Shown piece by piece: positions 41,009 to 53,875 of a stretch of 64,000 bases of DNA (its first letter is position 1; every line of letters begins with the position of its first letter). The DNA lies in NCBI GenBank assembly GCA_023079485.1, contig CM041090.1:37040874-37104873 (forward strand), in the 5' to 3' direction. This stretch comes from Archilochus colubris (taxonomy: Eukaryota; Chordata; Aves; Apodiformes; Trochilidae). Both the position numbers and the translations under genes were made by a program. Below the pieces are notes generated by a model. That model did not search any database and was not told the DNA's origin. It saw only the letters and a program-made list of their open reading frames with translations.

Positions 41009-44000
41009 TGTATAGGAATTCTATTATTTATTTTATAGTTACATACACTATGACTTGCTAAATATGTGTACAAACACATGTGAATAGTCATATCCATATG
41101 TTTTATGTACCCACATACACAACCAGCAAATTTTTGTCTGTGTTCAGGATGATACGACTGCAGCTATTTCAGAAAAAATGATGCCTCTCACCAGCATCCT
41201 GCATGTGTCTTCCTCGTATCTGTGTTTCTTTCAATCCCCAAAACCTTACACTGTGTTCCTGCCAGCTTTAACCCAGCAGTATCCAAACCCTGATGCTTCT
41301 CTTCCCTTTCCTTACAGCAAGTGCCAAATGTATGCAAGTGGTTCTCATGCTAGTTTTATGCATTCCTGTTTTCATCAATCCTTTGGGCACCGTGCAGGGA
41401 GGGACAGGAAGATTTCACAGAAAATTGCCTCCATTCAGGAGAGGTGTTAAGACTGCTCAGGACTCAGGACAGTGCAGATTTGGGAGGGGGACCTTGAGAA
41501 ATCTCTATAGAGAAGCTTTGAGTAGTTTGCAGGCTGCATCAGCCCCAGGTGCCTCTGTATTCCCAGCCCAGCCCCAGGCATTCTCTGGAGATGTTCACCT
41601 TGTGCAAGCCTATAGCATGCCCGTGCCCCTGCCTAGCTGGTGTTCCAGTTACATTTTCTGTTGCTACTCTGAAAGTTGTTTTTTTTCATTTAGTTTCCCC
41701 ATGTAAAACTAAGCTTGAATGAATAATTACCACTCTCTACTCAGTGAACTGCAGTTAATAGGGATGAAGTACAGTACATTAATCTCTGCATTTATGAGAA
41801 TCAACGCGTTTTTTTTTCGGAGAACCTGGTTGGTTTTGTTTTCATTCAGTACATCTCGTGGCACATTTATAACAGGCAAAGGAGACTCAGAAAGTGTGTG
41901 GGGAAAACATCAAATTCAAGAACCCTTAAACACTTCCAAGATTTTATACATTTTGAAGAGAATACACCACACTGTAAGATAATTTTATAGCTTCACCGTT
42001 CAAATCCAGTGACTGATGGCTCTGGGAGCAGTGAATAAGTTCAATTTTACATGTCCCAGCCTTTCTGAGGAACCCAGTGCAGCTCCCTCCCTCATCAAAC
42101 CAAAGACAATGAGGAGACCTTCTCAAATTCATGAGCAGTGATTTAATTTATCCATGATTTGGTACACACCTTCTGTGTGACAATGTTGTGAAGAGTTTTG
42201 GAGTGAGCATTCACTACTTTCAACATCTTGGCTTAAATTATCTATATGTTATCTTAACTTTAGAAAGAAGAATTATTTTGGTCGTGTCTCAGCGGGAAAA
42301 TCGTGATAGTCCCTATTACTGAGTTCTGTGTTTTTAGTGACACTCTGCAGCCACTGAAAGCAGGACTTAATTCTGTCCTGTGTCCACCTCAGAGAGCAAA
42401 TCCATTAAGCAATTTTGTGCATTTCAGAAATGGGCTATTTTCTATGACTTATGTAACTGTGCTGAGTGTGTCTGCAAACCAGGTTTTGAACTGTGGGTTT
42501 AGACAAGGACAATTAACTGCAGAGGGTAATTTCAAAACATTGCATTAGATAAATGTTGTATTACTAGCAAATGCTCTGTGAGAAGGGGAGGATTTAAAAC
42601 AACTTCTTTTATAAATTATACTGTCTGTGTTATGTATTATAGTTAATTTTAATTACATCAAAATATATAGCATAATTTAAAAGCAGTTCAGTGAGAATGC
42701 AGTTATAAGCATTCCAAAGGATGATTCTGCTAAACAGGATTTTTTTTGGAAATTAAAACAATGAAATGAAGATAAGGACCTGCATGTTTTATTTTACTCT
42801 ACAAGAGAAATATTGGGCATGTTTTACTGGATATAAAATCTACAGTAGAAACGGAAATAGAGAAATAGAGCCTTTGACCCCAAAAGTAGTAAGGTTGAGT
42901 CAATTATTACTCTGGCCCTTGTTCCCAAAATAGAGTTGAATGGGATGTTAAATAGTAAAAAATGTTAGATATTTCAATGTATTACCTTTTTTATCCCAAA
43001 ACTATAAAATCACTAACCTTCACCAAGGGGCTGCTTTAGATACCTGAAATCAACAGAGATACCACCACTTACTGACTGATTTCAGCTTCATTTTAATAGA
43101 TGTTAAAATACAGATCTTGGGTATCATTGGGATGTGAAACAGAAAAATCCCCTTTGTACCATGGTTACTGCTTCAGGATTTGAGATATCAGACCCAAACT
43201 GCAATCTGTGTCTCCCTCCCTGCCTATGGCAGCTTTTGGGTACTTCCAGGTATTTTTTGCTCTCCCACTGCTTCTTCTCAGAGCAACCGTAGGGTCCAAA
43301 TCTGAAAGCATCTCCCCAGTCAGCATCCATACTGGTGTTTTGGTTGGGTCATGAATGTGTTTTTGAGTCTGCTGTCCTAATCCTCCCTGCCTGTCCAGCT
43401 TTGGTGCCTCACCTGCCTGCCATGGGGGTGCATTCCTTGGAGGGGGGAAGGAAACTGTGAAATGCAGAGGAGTGCAGCTCATGCACTTCCAACACCCAGA
43501 GATCTTTTGACCACGGGACTGGACTACAGATAGTCCTAAATCCTCAAAATGTACAGCATGATATCAGGTCCTCAGATTCAGCTCTTTTGCTGCCCTGCCT
43601 ACCGATATAGAAATAATCTTCAGGTGCAATTTCATATCTAGTTGAAGTTATTTATATGTGCAAGTATCTAAGGAGTCAAACCCTTTCTTACTGGGCAGGC
43701 TTTTAAATAAAGGCTCAGTCATAAGCCCCTACTTAGGTGGATGTATTTGGAATTAGAACTAGACTTCTGGATCTATTGAAGATTAAGAGCTAGTTATTTA
43801 AAGGTTAAAAGTCTCGGGGAATTTTTAAGTGGGTTTTTAGTAGGATTGTTGCCACTTACGCTTAAGTAAAAATGTTAAAATATCCTTTAAAATGTGGTCT
43901 TTGGGACCTGGAAGCTCTTGCACCACACTGCAAAGCCTTAGTGATGCAGGAACCTGAATGTCCATTGGCTTTTGGTGAGAACAGGGCTCCTAAGTCACTT

Positions 44001-44344
44001 AGGAACAGATCCTCAGAAACACTCGATCACTTGAACATTAGCTGGGTACTTAGTGTATTCAGGAGCCTTTGAAAAATCTATTACCTGCATTTGCAGCTGC
44101 AAGGAGACCTTTACAATGTGGATTTTATCCTATGTGACACTTCACAGAGTAATCTATAAATACCTTAAAAACCTGGGGCTACCACTAAGGCTACTCAGGT
44201 ACCTCAGCTGAGGTATATTTTAGAATGTTTCCCCTTATTAGTTTTCACAGCTGGCAGCTGATGTGAGAATAATTGGAATCATAAGACAGTTTGGAAAGAA
44301 ATTATCTATGTGCTGAAGCGCCCTGCATAAGCTTCACCTTTTAA

Positions 44345-44758
<414 letters not shown>

Positions 44759-46603
44759 TGAGCAGCAGTCCTAGCAGGGTGACATATGAATTACATTTCT
44801 TTTTCTTCACAGTTGCTGGGCTTTGGCTTCTTTCCCCGTTGCATAATGTAAAAAGTGCTATTTTGTAGACCCAGAGTCTGGATTCCTCAGAGGCGAGGTT
44901 TAGTTTCTCACCTTCTAAGATAAAATTTAGAGGACAGTCTGATGGATCTGCATGGCATAGACCAACTAAGAGAAATTTATTGATGCTAAATAAATAAAAT
45001 GTACTCAGCAGAAGTACGTATTAATACCCGTTTCTCTCACTTGCAGAGTTTAGACCTTTAATACAGCCAGGTTAATAAAGCTTGGTATGGATTTTACATT
45101 CACAGCTCACTTGTTAAAGCCTCCTGCTCATTTTATAATCAATCAGCAATGCTCACTATCCATTAGTCCTTCCAAAGAACACTCCATCTAAAAATTAAGT
45201 AGCTATAAGGACATAACTTGAAAACAGGTTAAGGCATTCTTTAATTCGTGTTGCAGCAGCAAAATTTAATCTTTATGGTGATTTTTTTTGGAGATTGATG
45301 AAGGTTATAGAAATTTCATTTGCATAGAGAAATCATATAACAATGATTTATAAATTATTGAGTGTTAACTGTGATCCTCTGGCAGCTGAAACCCATTTTT
45401 CTGAAGCTTTAGCTAGGGCAGAAATATGTGAGGTCTACCTATCTTACCAGATAATGTACCAAGGCTACCTCAGTGTTTAACAAGACAGTTTCATCCTCTA
45501 CAGTAGCAGGAGTTCAGCACAGTTCAAATTTTACTTTTCTCAGCCTATTTTCTCTCTAACCACAATGGAGCATTTCACAAATGCTTCTTTAAAGAAGCTT
45601 TGTTTTTTCATGTATTCCTTGTGCTCATTAATATACCAAGCATGGCACAAAATACCCATGGCAAAAAAAGCAGATGCAGTGGAATTTCAGCCCCCCCTCT
45701 GTCTGTGCTGGAGCCTGAAAGAGCTGAATTATAATCAGGTTTGGTTCCAGCTTGTCAGCTTACCTCTGACCTGAGGCTCAGTAACTTTGCTCCAGACCTG
45801 AACAAGGGCTTTGGGGATTGAAAGCTGGTTTGAAGCTTTTAGCTTATCACTTCTCTGTTAATAAGATGCCCTCCCAGCCTTGACTTCAGCATCCCTAGCC
45901 CCTTGCCATCTTGCCTACCTGTGATGTATCACCAGGTATTGTCTGTCCCTCAGGTCTCTGAAACTACCTCAGGCGTTGCTGATGGTAATTGCACAGGACA
46001 AGATAATGCCACATACATTGTGCCAAAATGTAGTCTTTTCTTCTTAAAATGGTGAACCTGTCACTTCAGCTGGCTGCCTGGGACTTCCCCTGTTATAAGC
46101 ACAAGGTTGTGTACTGCAAAAACACCACAGATCTTTTCCTGACAGGTCAATGTGCTGGAGTTCAATTCTGTAGTCCGGGAATGCATACAGGGCTGGGTTT
46201 CCCTGGATTTTCTTCTTTCCCATGCACCTTTTTATAGGAAAATTGGTTCCCTGTAGGACCCAGCCGTAGGGAGCCACCCAGATGGGAACACTCAGGTCTC
46301 CAGTACAGATACCTCCTGTACAGCTCAGTGTTAGGTACATTCAGTGTTAAGTACATGAACTTTGCCATGTGGGCAGTGACTCAAAGCAAGAAGGAGCAGC
46401 ACTTCTAAAAAAATGCTGGATTTTGCAGAAGGAAAGGAAATGGATGTGTTGGTATTACATGAGAGTGGGTGGAGAGCCAAAGAAAGGTTGTGTCAATGTG
46501 TTACGTGCAAGGTGGAGTTCATTTCACTAAAACTTGGGTGATGACATCCATGCTACTTACCAGTCACCTGTATAGCCCATGAAGAATGATTGCTTCAGAA
46601 GGC

Positions 46604-46715
46604 AATCACGGAATCATAGAATGGTTTGGGATTGAAGGGACTGGTAAAGGTCATCTAATCCCCCTGCAATGAGCAGGGACATCTTCAACTAGATCAGCTT
46701 GCTCAGAGCCCTTGA
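46604..46715 (-). mobile_element. Short CR1 3' fragment, antisense
   Basis: AATCACGGAATCATAGAATG, GTTTGGGATTGAAGGGACTG and GTCATCTAATCCCCCTGCAA match the terminal part of a CR1 subfamily whose next block reads AGCAGGGACATCTTCAACTA. Only about 110 bp are kept. Confidence 0.88.
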
Positions 46716-47701
46716 ATCATCTGTTCACTCTTCACTGTCCAGTCTGAGATGGGAAAATCATCCCCTTACTTTTGATTTTGAGAGTCCTTGATCACTAACT
46801 CATAACTACATCCAGCACATCAAATGAACTCCACCTATGATTTCTGCCACAGTTTTACCCTGGAAACATTTTGGGTAAAGTCTTACTTCTATTGCAGTAA
46901 GGTGTGCTGAGCGAGAAGGAGCTTTGCCAAAATTCTTCGCATCATTCCTAGGCAAAGAACAGCTCAAACTACTTTAAACACCAGGGACACAATCTAAGTC
47001 CTGTTCTATAAAGTTCAGGAATTATTTCAAACCTTGTATCTGCTGAAACTGATTCCCTGTTGAGCACAGAAGGGTTTGACAGTGAGTTCATCTCTTAGGA
47101 AACCCTGTGCTACCCAGGACAGTTTTATCAATAGAATTCAGTTGTTCAGGCAGTGAAACTGGGCTGACAGAGCTGCACTGTACTGCAGCAGCTTGTATTC
47201 CAGTCGTGTAATCTAAATGGAAAGAAAATCATTGTCTCCTTTAATTGATTTCAATAGAAATATACTTAGCGCTTTTTCTACGTAGTCATCACTCACAAGG
47301 TTTGACATTTAATTATAACAAAAATACACTTCTTGTGGTTCTCTGCTCAAGAAAATGGCTGTTCTCAATGTTGAAAACATGCAGACAGAATTTTCTTTCA
47401 TCAGGTCTGCTCTTCGAAATACACAGCCATGTCTGGGGATGCACACACACACACGTGTTTGTGCTGCATTGCCCCTCAACAAGCACTTAGAGGTAGTCCA
47501 TAGACTGCAAAACAGTTTAGACATTCAAAAGGCTAAAAAATTAATAATAGTGCCAAGCACAAAAGGTTAGTTCCACATGACAAGGAAGAGGAAGTCACAC
47601 TGAAGTGGGAAAATAATGTTTTCTCTCTCCTAAGTAACATTTAGAGGCCTAGCATGTTGAGTGACCTACTTAAGGCATCTGCTCAGCATGCTATTATCAA
47701 C

Positions 47702-47747
47702 TCTTTTTTTTCTTTTTTTTTCTTTTTTTTTTTTTTGTGTGTGCTAG
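47702..47747 (+). repeat. Long pyrimidine tract ending in AG
   Basis: About 35 bases of T with single C interruptions are followed by GTGTGTGCTAG. This is an unstable low-complexity tract and also a textbook-looking splice acceptor. It lies 3.1 kb downstream of exon C and is followed by a balanced-composition block. Confidence 0.7.
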
Positions 47748-47767
47748 GTAGCTCAGCCATCACGCTG

Positions 47768-47787
47768 CATTTATGAGCCCATAAATG
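47768..47787. repeat. 8-bp inverted repeat with 4-base loop
   Basis: CATTTATG and CATAAATG are exact reverse complements around AGCC. It lies within a non-repetitive block of mixed composition just after the pyrimidine tract. Confidence 0.7.
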
Positions 47788-49364
47788 AGCATGCCTGCAA
47801 GCTTTTCAACCTGCAGTCATCACTCCTGCCCGGGGTGGCGAGGTGACTTTTCATTTGTAATTGCAGAGCATTGCAGCATACCATGTTTCATGCCCTGAAA
47901 TCTTTATAGCACATCTAACATCACTAATGCACACTCCAAGGCAGAATCAGGACTTTAAACCTTTTTTTTCCGAACAGAGAAAAAGAATTAATCTGGAAAG
48001 ATATTCTTGAAAATCGCAGTGAAATTACATACCCGCCTCTGAGGACTGTAAGTTAGAAAGCAGTGTTTAGGATGAGTTTTCAAAGAGTTAATTACTGCTT
48101 TCTGATGTTGGATGAGAATATTAATAATGTCTAATTCATTAAGTGCCTTCTAAGATTTGACGCAGCTGGAGGAGAGCTTCTTTGCAAGCTTGAGTCATGG
48201 ATCTTGGCTCAAGGAGGGGAGACAAGACTGATTTTTAGGAGACTCAAACCTGTATAAATGTAGATACATCTTACTGAGGGTCAAAATTCAGGAAGAAAGG
48301 CCTACAACCAGCTACCAAATGTGTACTCACAGAAAATAAGTGTTCAGATTAAATATTTTTAAAGCTTTTTCTTTCCTCTTCTCATCGTTGCTTCCATTCG
48401 CACCAGCTAATGCACCATCTCCAGCTAACTATTGGGTCAGCATGTTCTGTGCAAGAAAACCTGTGTTTCAGTAAGGCAAAGATTTCCCCCACAGCTCCTA
48501 AGGTGCATGGTCACACACTGCTGGTTTCTACCATCAGCAAAATGTACTGTGTCAGGAGCAGCCAGGGAAGAGGACCTCTGGTGCATTGGTTCCTGGAAGA
48601 TGTGCTGGAGAGTCAGCCAAGGAGATGTGAAGAGATGAGTGCCTTTAAGGTAGTGAAATGCCATCCAGAGAGGCTTGTTTCTTTTCCCTTTGATGCTCTT
48701 AAAGCCAGGGACAACACTGAGAGACTGATGTTATCTAATTCCTCCAGCACAGTGTGAGTCTCGGGCTTTTTAGTGGGCGAGGCTATCAGACTGTCTTAAC
48801 ACATGTCCTGTTTTTCTTTCTATTTCGGATTAGAATGATTTCTTTTTAAATTGTCTTTCTCTGTGAAGTTTTAATGCATCACATGTTGTTTCTTAGCTGA
48901 ACCGCCTGTCATTTCTGTATCACTTAGTTTTTAGAAAAGCTTTATTTTAATTTGATTTCTGCATTTGTGTCTCCTTAAACTGAAGGTTGTATTAAGGTTC
49001 ATTCAGGATGCCCCATCTTTTTTGTTTTTAAGGCTCTCTGGATGATGTGCTGTATTAGCAATGTCAGAGGCAGGAAGCCTGGCTTGAAGGTTGCACAGGT
49101 TCTGCTGAACTTGAGGACTTTTGCAGGCAGTTTGATTTGGAGCTGTTTGTGCTTTGCCAGCTGGTGCTCACACTCAGTCTGAGCATTTGTGGAGAGGGAC
49201 TTGCACACAAAGGAAGAGATCAGAGCATTGTTCTTGGGTAACTCTGGCAAACAAACAGAAAGCCCTGGGGTAACTGTGGAGCAGGATGTGCTGAGCACCT
49301 TCTCTGCCCAGTGGTCCATCTCCACGAGTGGGTCCATCATCCATTTTCACCTTTTTTCAGTTCG

Positions 49365-49388
49365 TTATTGGGAGTTTTCTCCCAATAA
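49365..49388. repeat. Perfect 10-bp hairpin with TTTT loop
   Basis: TTATTGGGAG (49365-49374), TTTT, and CTCCCAATAA (49379-49388) form a perfect stem-loop in the transcript. The right arm overlaps an AATAAA. It is too short for a typical microRNA precursor. Confidence 0.75.
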
Positions 49389-50989
49389 ACAAGCATTACA
49401 AAACCTATTGGAGAAAAGCATGTTTTCCATTGTTATTAACGTAGAGAAGCAGAGAACAAAACCATGCTGCTTAGGGAACTGCTGTGGATAGTGGTGTAGA
49501 TCAGCTGGTGCTTCAGTATTGTCCTAGATTCCTGTTCTGTGCCCATGCTTAGGCTGGTACTCCATGCCTCACTGCTGGTACTTTTCTTTTACACATGCAG
49601 CTTATTCCTTTGCTGGTTTGAGCCAGTGGCAAGAGTCCCAGGGAGTGCAAGACTGAGCCTTTGGAAGATCACAGCATGCTCTCTCTTCACAGGCTAGCCT
49701 TGCCTTTTATTTCACCAAATTCCTTTCCCCAGCTCCATCTGAGAAAGGAGAGTTTGTTTTACTGTATCTCAGGATGCTTCTAACCTTCCCTGTCCCTCTC
49801 TGGTCTTTTCTTATCTGCTTTTTCCCCTTCTTTTATATGAACATGTTGTCCTAGAAAATAAAGACCTATAGTGTAGTAGTAGCAGCAGTTTAACATGATT
49901 TCAGAGCAAGTAAGTTATACCCTCAAAAACCAATATGGTTTTATTTTGTTCACATGTTACCAGACTCTGCATCTCCTTATTATACTTGAAGCAGCTTTCA
50001 GTTAAGACAATTTTTATTTTAAATTTTTATTGTTTGGCTTCATTGCATTCACAACTGTCTCCAGGTATGTTAATTTGCAGTATACTGTGTATTTGCAATA
50101 CACTGCAGTATTTCCTAAATCTGTTTTGCTGATTTAGATCTGGTGCCACCTCAGATGGTGTCTAGACTCATACATTCAATGTGCAAAGGACAGAAGAGCC
50201 CATATCAAACACTCCAGCAATGTGGCCTTGTTAAAACTGCCAGATGAGGCTGGTCCCTGGCTGGTCTTTGCCGAGGAATTTCTTGAGAAACTGCTCATGG
50301 GTCTGGGCCAAACCCATGCCAAACCCAATCCATTAACAGTATGGAAGATGGAGCAATTTCTTGTGGATTTGTAGCTGTGTGATTGCAGATAGCCCAGCAC
50401 AGTCTGTGCCATGCTTTCTGCCATTGAGAGTCCCGTGTGATTCCTTCTTAGTGAGATCTTGCAGATCTGAGGCTGGAGGTTTTTTCTGCAACTCTTCCCT
50501 TCCATCTCCCCCTGAGCCATTCCTTGTGTCTCTGCTCCTCTTCAGGGGTGTGGGGATTTGAGTTTAAGGCAGTCAAAGGAAGGAAGTTAGTCCTTGGAGG
50601 ACCATGCATGACTTTGCTGAGCAGAAGAGCTGTATAAAAATTGGAAGCGAAAGCTGTGGCAGCATTAACTTCCCTGCTCCATGCCTCTGCCAGACGGCAT
50701 GGGAGAGCTGTCTGAGCAGAGCATTGCTGGAAAAGCTGTCAGTGGGTTTACTTTCTCACTTTGTTTTTTTTTATTTTCCCAACTCTTTTCTGCGTGCCTC
50801 GTTCCCTTCTTTCTCTATTTTGCCACTTCGTCTCCATCTCATATGGGTCTCTTCTGGGAACCTTTTGGGTCGTATGGACCATGGAAAATCAGGGGGTACA
50901 GGAGCAGTTGTAGCCATGGACCCCTCCCCAGATACACTGAGGGAGCACAGAGGTTGTTTCTCCTTCAAGAATCTCACCCTTGATGAGGC

Positions 50990-51206
50990 AAGAGAAAATG
51001 GGCTCAAGTTGCACCAGGGGAGGCTTAGATTGCATATTAGGAGAAACTTAAAATGGTTATTAAACACTGGATCAGGCTGCCCGGGAGGTAGGTGAATCAC
51101 CATCCCTGGAGGTGTTTAAAAGATGTATAGATGTGGTTCTGAGGGTCATGGTTTGGCAGAATTGGGTTAATGCTTGGATTTGGTGATCTTACGATTCTAT
51201 GATCCT
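50990..51206 (+). mobile_element. CR1 LINE fragment of a second subfamily, sense
   Basis: AGAGAAAATGGGCTCAAGTT, GCACCAGGGGAGGCTTAGAT, CACCATCCCTGGAGGTGTTT and the terminus CTTACGATTCTATGATCCTG match a CR1 subfamily. This subfamily differs from that at 265-783 ('TCAAGTTGCACCAGGGGAGG' and 'TTAATG' types). A piece in the middle (after GGAGAAACTTAAAATGG) and near the 3' end is shortened. It is non-coding. Confidence 0.9.
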
Positions 51207-51828
51207 GAGACAAGCACAGTTTCCTCTCCTGGCTGTGACTCGATGGGTGCACAAGTGAGTGACAAACCTGGAATCTCTCCTCTCCTTGCCAGCTCAAGGA
51301 CTTGGGTATTTTATCGAGTGTTAAAAATTTACCTGAAAAACTGGGCACAGTGTATCTCCCTGTGTCTCTGGGAGACCTGGGGTGGTATAGATTCATGGCT
51401 GGATTAGTATATTTTGCCTTTAGACTGCAGGCAGATGCAGAGATTAGCCAAGGCACTATCATCTTTAATAGTGTTTCAGAGCCACATTAATCCCACAGGG
51501 TCCCAGCAGGTCCCTGTTTTATTCTGAATATAATCTCTAAATTAAATACCTTCTCAGACATCCTGACTATGCTTCTGTAAAAGTGAGAGGCAAAGCACTG
51601 CCAGCTCTGTAAAAAGTAGGACTGAGCCCCGTTCTGATAATCGTTTGGCATTACAGAGGTAGACTTATTTTTTCCTGGGCATGTAGCTTCTCTGTCTAAA
51701 TCAAAATCAAAAGGGCATTTGATCTTGTTTGTCAGGCCATTATTTTACTGTTGTTTTTTTGCTGTGAAATGAAAGGCAATTTTGCATGCTTTTCATTCAA
51801 GGAGCTTTGAACAGCATGGTATGGCTGC

Positions 51829-51860
51829 AAAAAAAAAAAAAAAGAAAAGAAAAAAAAAAG
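51829..51860. repeat. A-rich tract
   Basis: Fifteen A are followed by GAAAAG and ten more A. This is a simple repeat with no recognisable retrocopy attached. Confidence 0.85.
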
Positions 51861-53415
51861 TGCTTTCTGCACAGCAGAAATGTTATGTTATAAAAGGCAT
51901 GCTGCTGACTTACCCTAGCAAAAAGTATAAGCATCTCTTCTTCAGGTAGGCAAGTGCAAATGGAGTGATTTACTTGGGTGTGGAAGGACCATCAGACAGG
52001 AAATGTCAGGGATGGGCAGTGCCCATGGGATAGCAAAGGTGTAAACTGACTACCTTAGAGTGAAGATCCAGGTGGACAATAATTTGTTGTTGTGCTTTTT
52101 GTGAATTCATACAATTTTTTTGTTAGGAAACTGTTATAATTAAGAGGCTCTTGGTAGTTGACTCAGCCTTCTGCAGGCTGTCTGCTAATATCAGTTCAGG
52201 GCAGTATTGTTTGCACAGGACTTGAATAGTGATGAAAACATAAATCAAAGGTTTACTATTTTTAAGCTTGTAAATATTAAAAAATAAATATTTTGTGTTC
52301 ACCTCCCCTCATCGATAAACATTGATGCTTTTAATCTCTTCCAGCTGCTAGAGTAGGGGAGGGGACGTGTGGTGCAGTGGGAAGCAACATTGCCCTTTCA
52401 TCTTTGATTGCTGGTTAGGAAGGTTTTTATCATCAACCCCCCCTGTGTTTTGATGTTGTGACGAACACAGGCACCAGCAGCTTGGCCAGCAGTGGCCTGA
52501 GTGAATTGATCAGGTTTCCCTCTGCAGTAGACAGAGCCCATCTTCCCATAGCTTTGTGTGCTTCCTCTGGTGCCTCAGAAGCTGTGGGGGTATTTCAGAT
52601 GCATTTATATTACTGCTGAGAGGAGCCAATTTATTTTGTGATGCCCTTAATGTGTCCAGGAGCTCCCGCTGCTGCAGGTGGTTCCCTGCTGTGGGCACAT
52701 CCCTGATGCAGAACTGTGCCCAATGCTGTGGCCACTGGCATCTTAGCATGAAATAGGGGCAAATGCAACAGAACTGAGATGATTAATTTCAAGTGCTCTG
52801 GTTGCTTCCACTGTTGCTTCCTGGAGCTGTACTCCAGAAGTTTTAGTAGTGCAGCACAGCATGACTTGCAGGTATAAAAATGAGATTCTGTACCAGGCTC
52901 CTCACTTCCCAAGCCTAAATTTGGCAGGACTGGGAATGCCAGTTGCAGTGCATCCAAAACCATGGCTGGGGGAAGGAAACTTCTGCTTGTTCATTGGGAT
53001 CATATGAGTGAATTCCAGTAGGCTTCACGAGAAGCAGAAAGAGCTTTAGCATTCACCCAGGTGGGAGTTTTCTGGCTCTGTCTAGGATGGGATGAGTCTT
53101 GTTCAATCTAGGAATGATCAGTAATGGTTTCACAGCTGTTTTGCATTGGAGGGAGCACTAATTTTATTCTTGCTTCCCCCTCTCCAAGCAGGTTTTTGCC
53201 TTGGCTTGCATAAAAAGGCTCCTTGCCAGTTACGTACTAAAATCTTTTAAAATGCTAAATAAAACTCCCTGCATAAGGTCTTTCTTTTCTGGGCAAGTAT
53301 AAGTCCATCCATCTATTGTTTCTCAGCACACACTTCCCAAATGCAATAATCCCCAAATGTGCTGGCTCAGCATGTAATAATCATTGCAGCCCTGCAAATC
53401 CTAGATGACAAAACC

Positions 53416-53423
53416 TGACGTCA
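53416..53423. promoter_or_regulatory. Full consensus CRE (TGACGTCA)
   Basis: The palindromic CREB/ATF site TGACGTCA occurs exactly. A CArG/MEF2-like CTATTTTTGG follows at 53428-53437. CpG-containing 8-mers are rare in this AT-rich intron. Function is inferred only. Confidence 0.35.
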
Positions 53424-53818
53424 AATGCTATTTTTGGGCTGCCTCCTACAGTAAAAAAACAGTGCACGTAGGAATGTATAAAGTTGTGAACAAAGTGCAA
53501 GAGAAACTTTGTCGAGAAGCTTGCACAAATCCCACTAATTTTAGTTAAAAATAAAACCCAGCCTGTCACTTCCAACTTAATGATGGCTGATTGACTGTGC
53601 CTTTTTTAATTGTCAGCCAAGCTGCCTCAGTTTGGGTCCTATACAAAGGAGATCTGGAGGAGCAATTTTTACATACATACCAGAGGTGGCCATAGCTGTT
53701 GGGAGGGATGGAAGCACCAGAATAAGCTGAGTTCCCTATTATTGCACTTCTGAGCAACTTGCTGAAAGGCAAAAATCTGTGTGTTTAGGAAGGAATGTAT
53801 ATGACTGATCCATGGTTT

Positions 53819-53875
53819 TGTTTTGGGGGGTTTTTTTGTTTGTTTGTTTTATTTTTATTTTTTTTTATTTTAACA
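53819..53875. repeat. T-rich low-complexity tract
   Basis: G and T runs followed by TTTG and TTTTA repeats and a stretch of T, ending in AACAG. This is simple-sequence DNA. Confidence 0.75.

Noticed and set aside
41293..41706. 137-codon sense open frame just after the solo LTR
   Set aside because: It starts 290 bp beyond the right target-site duplication, so it is not part of a provirus, and it shows no gag, pol or env motif.
50604..51095. 163-codon sense open frame
   Set aside because: Its 3' part lies in a CR1 fragment and the 5' part has no recognisable content.
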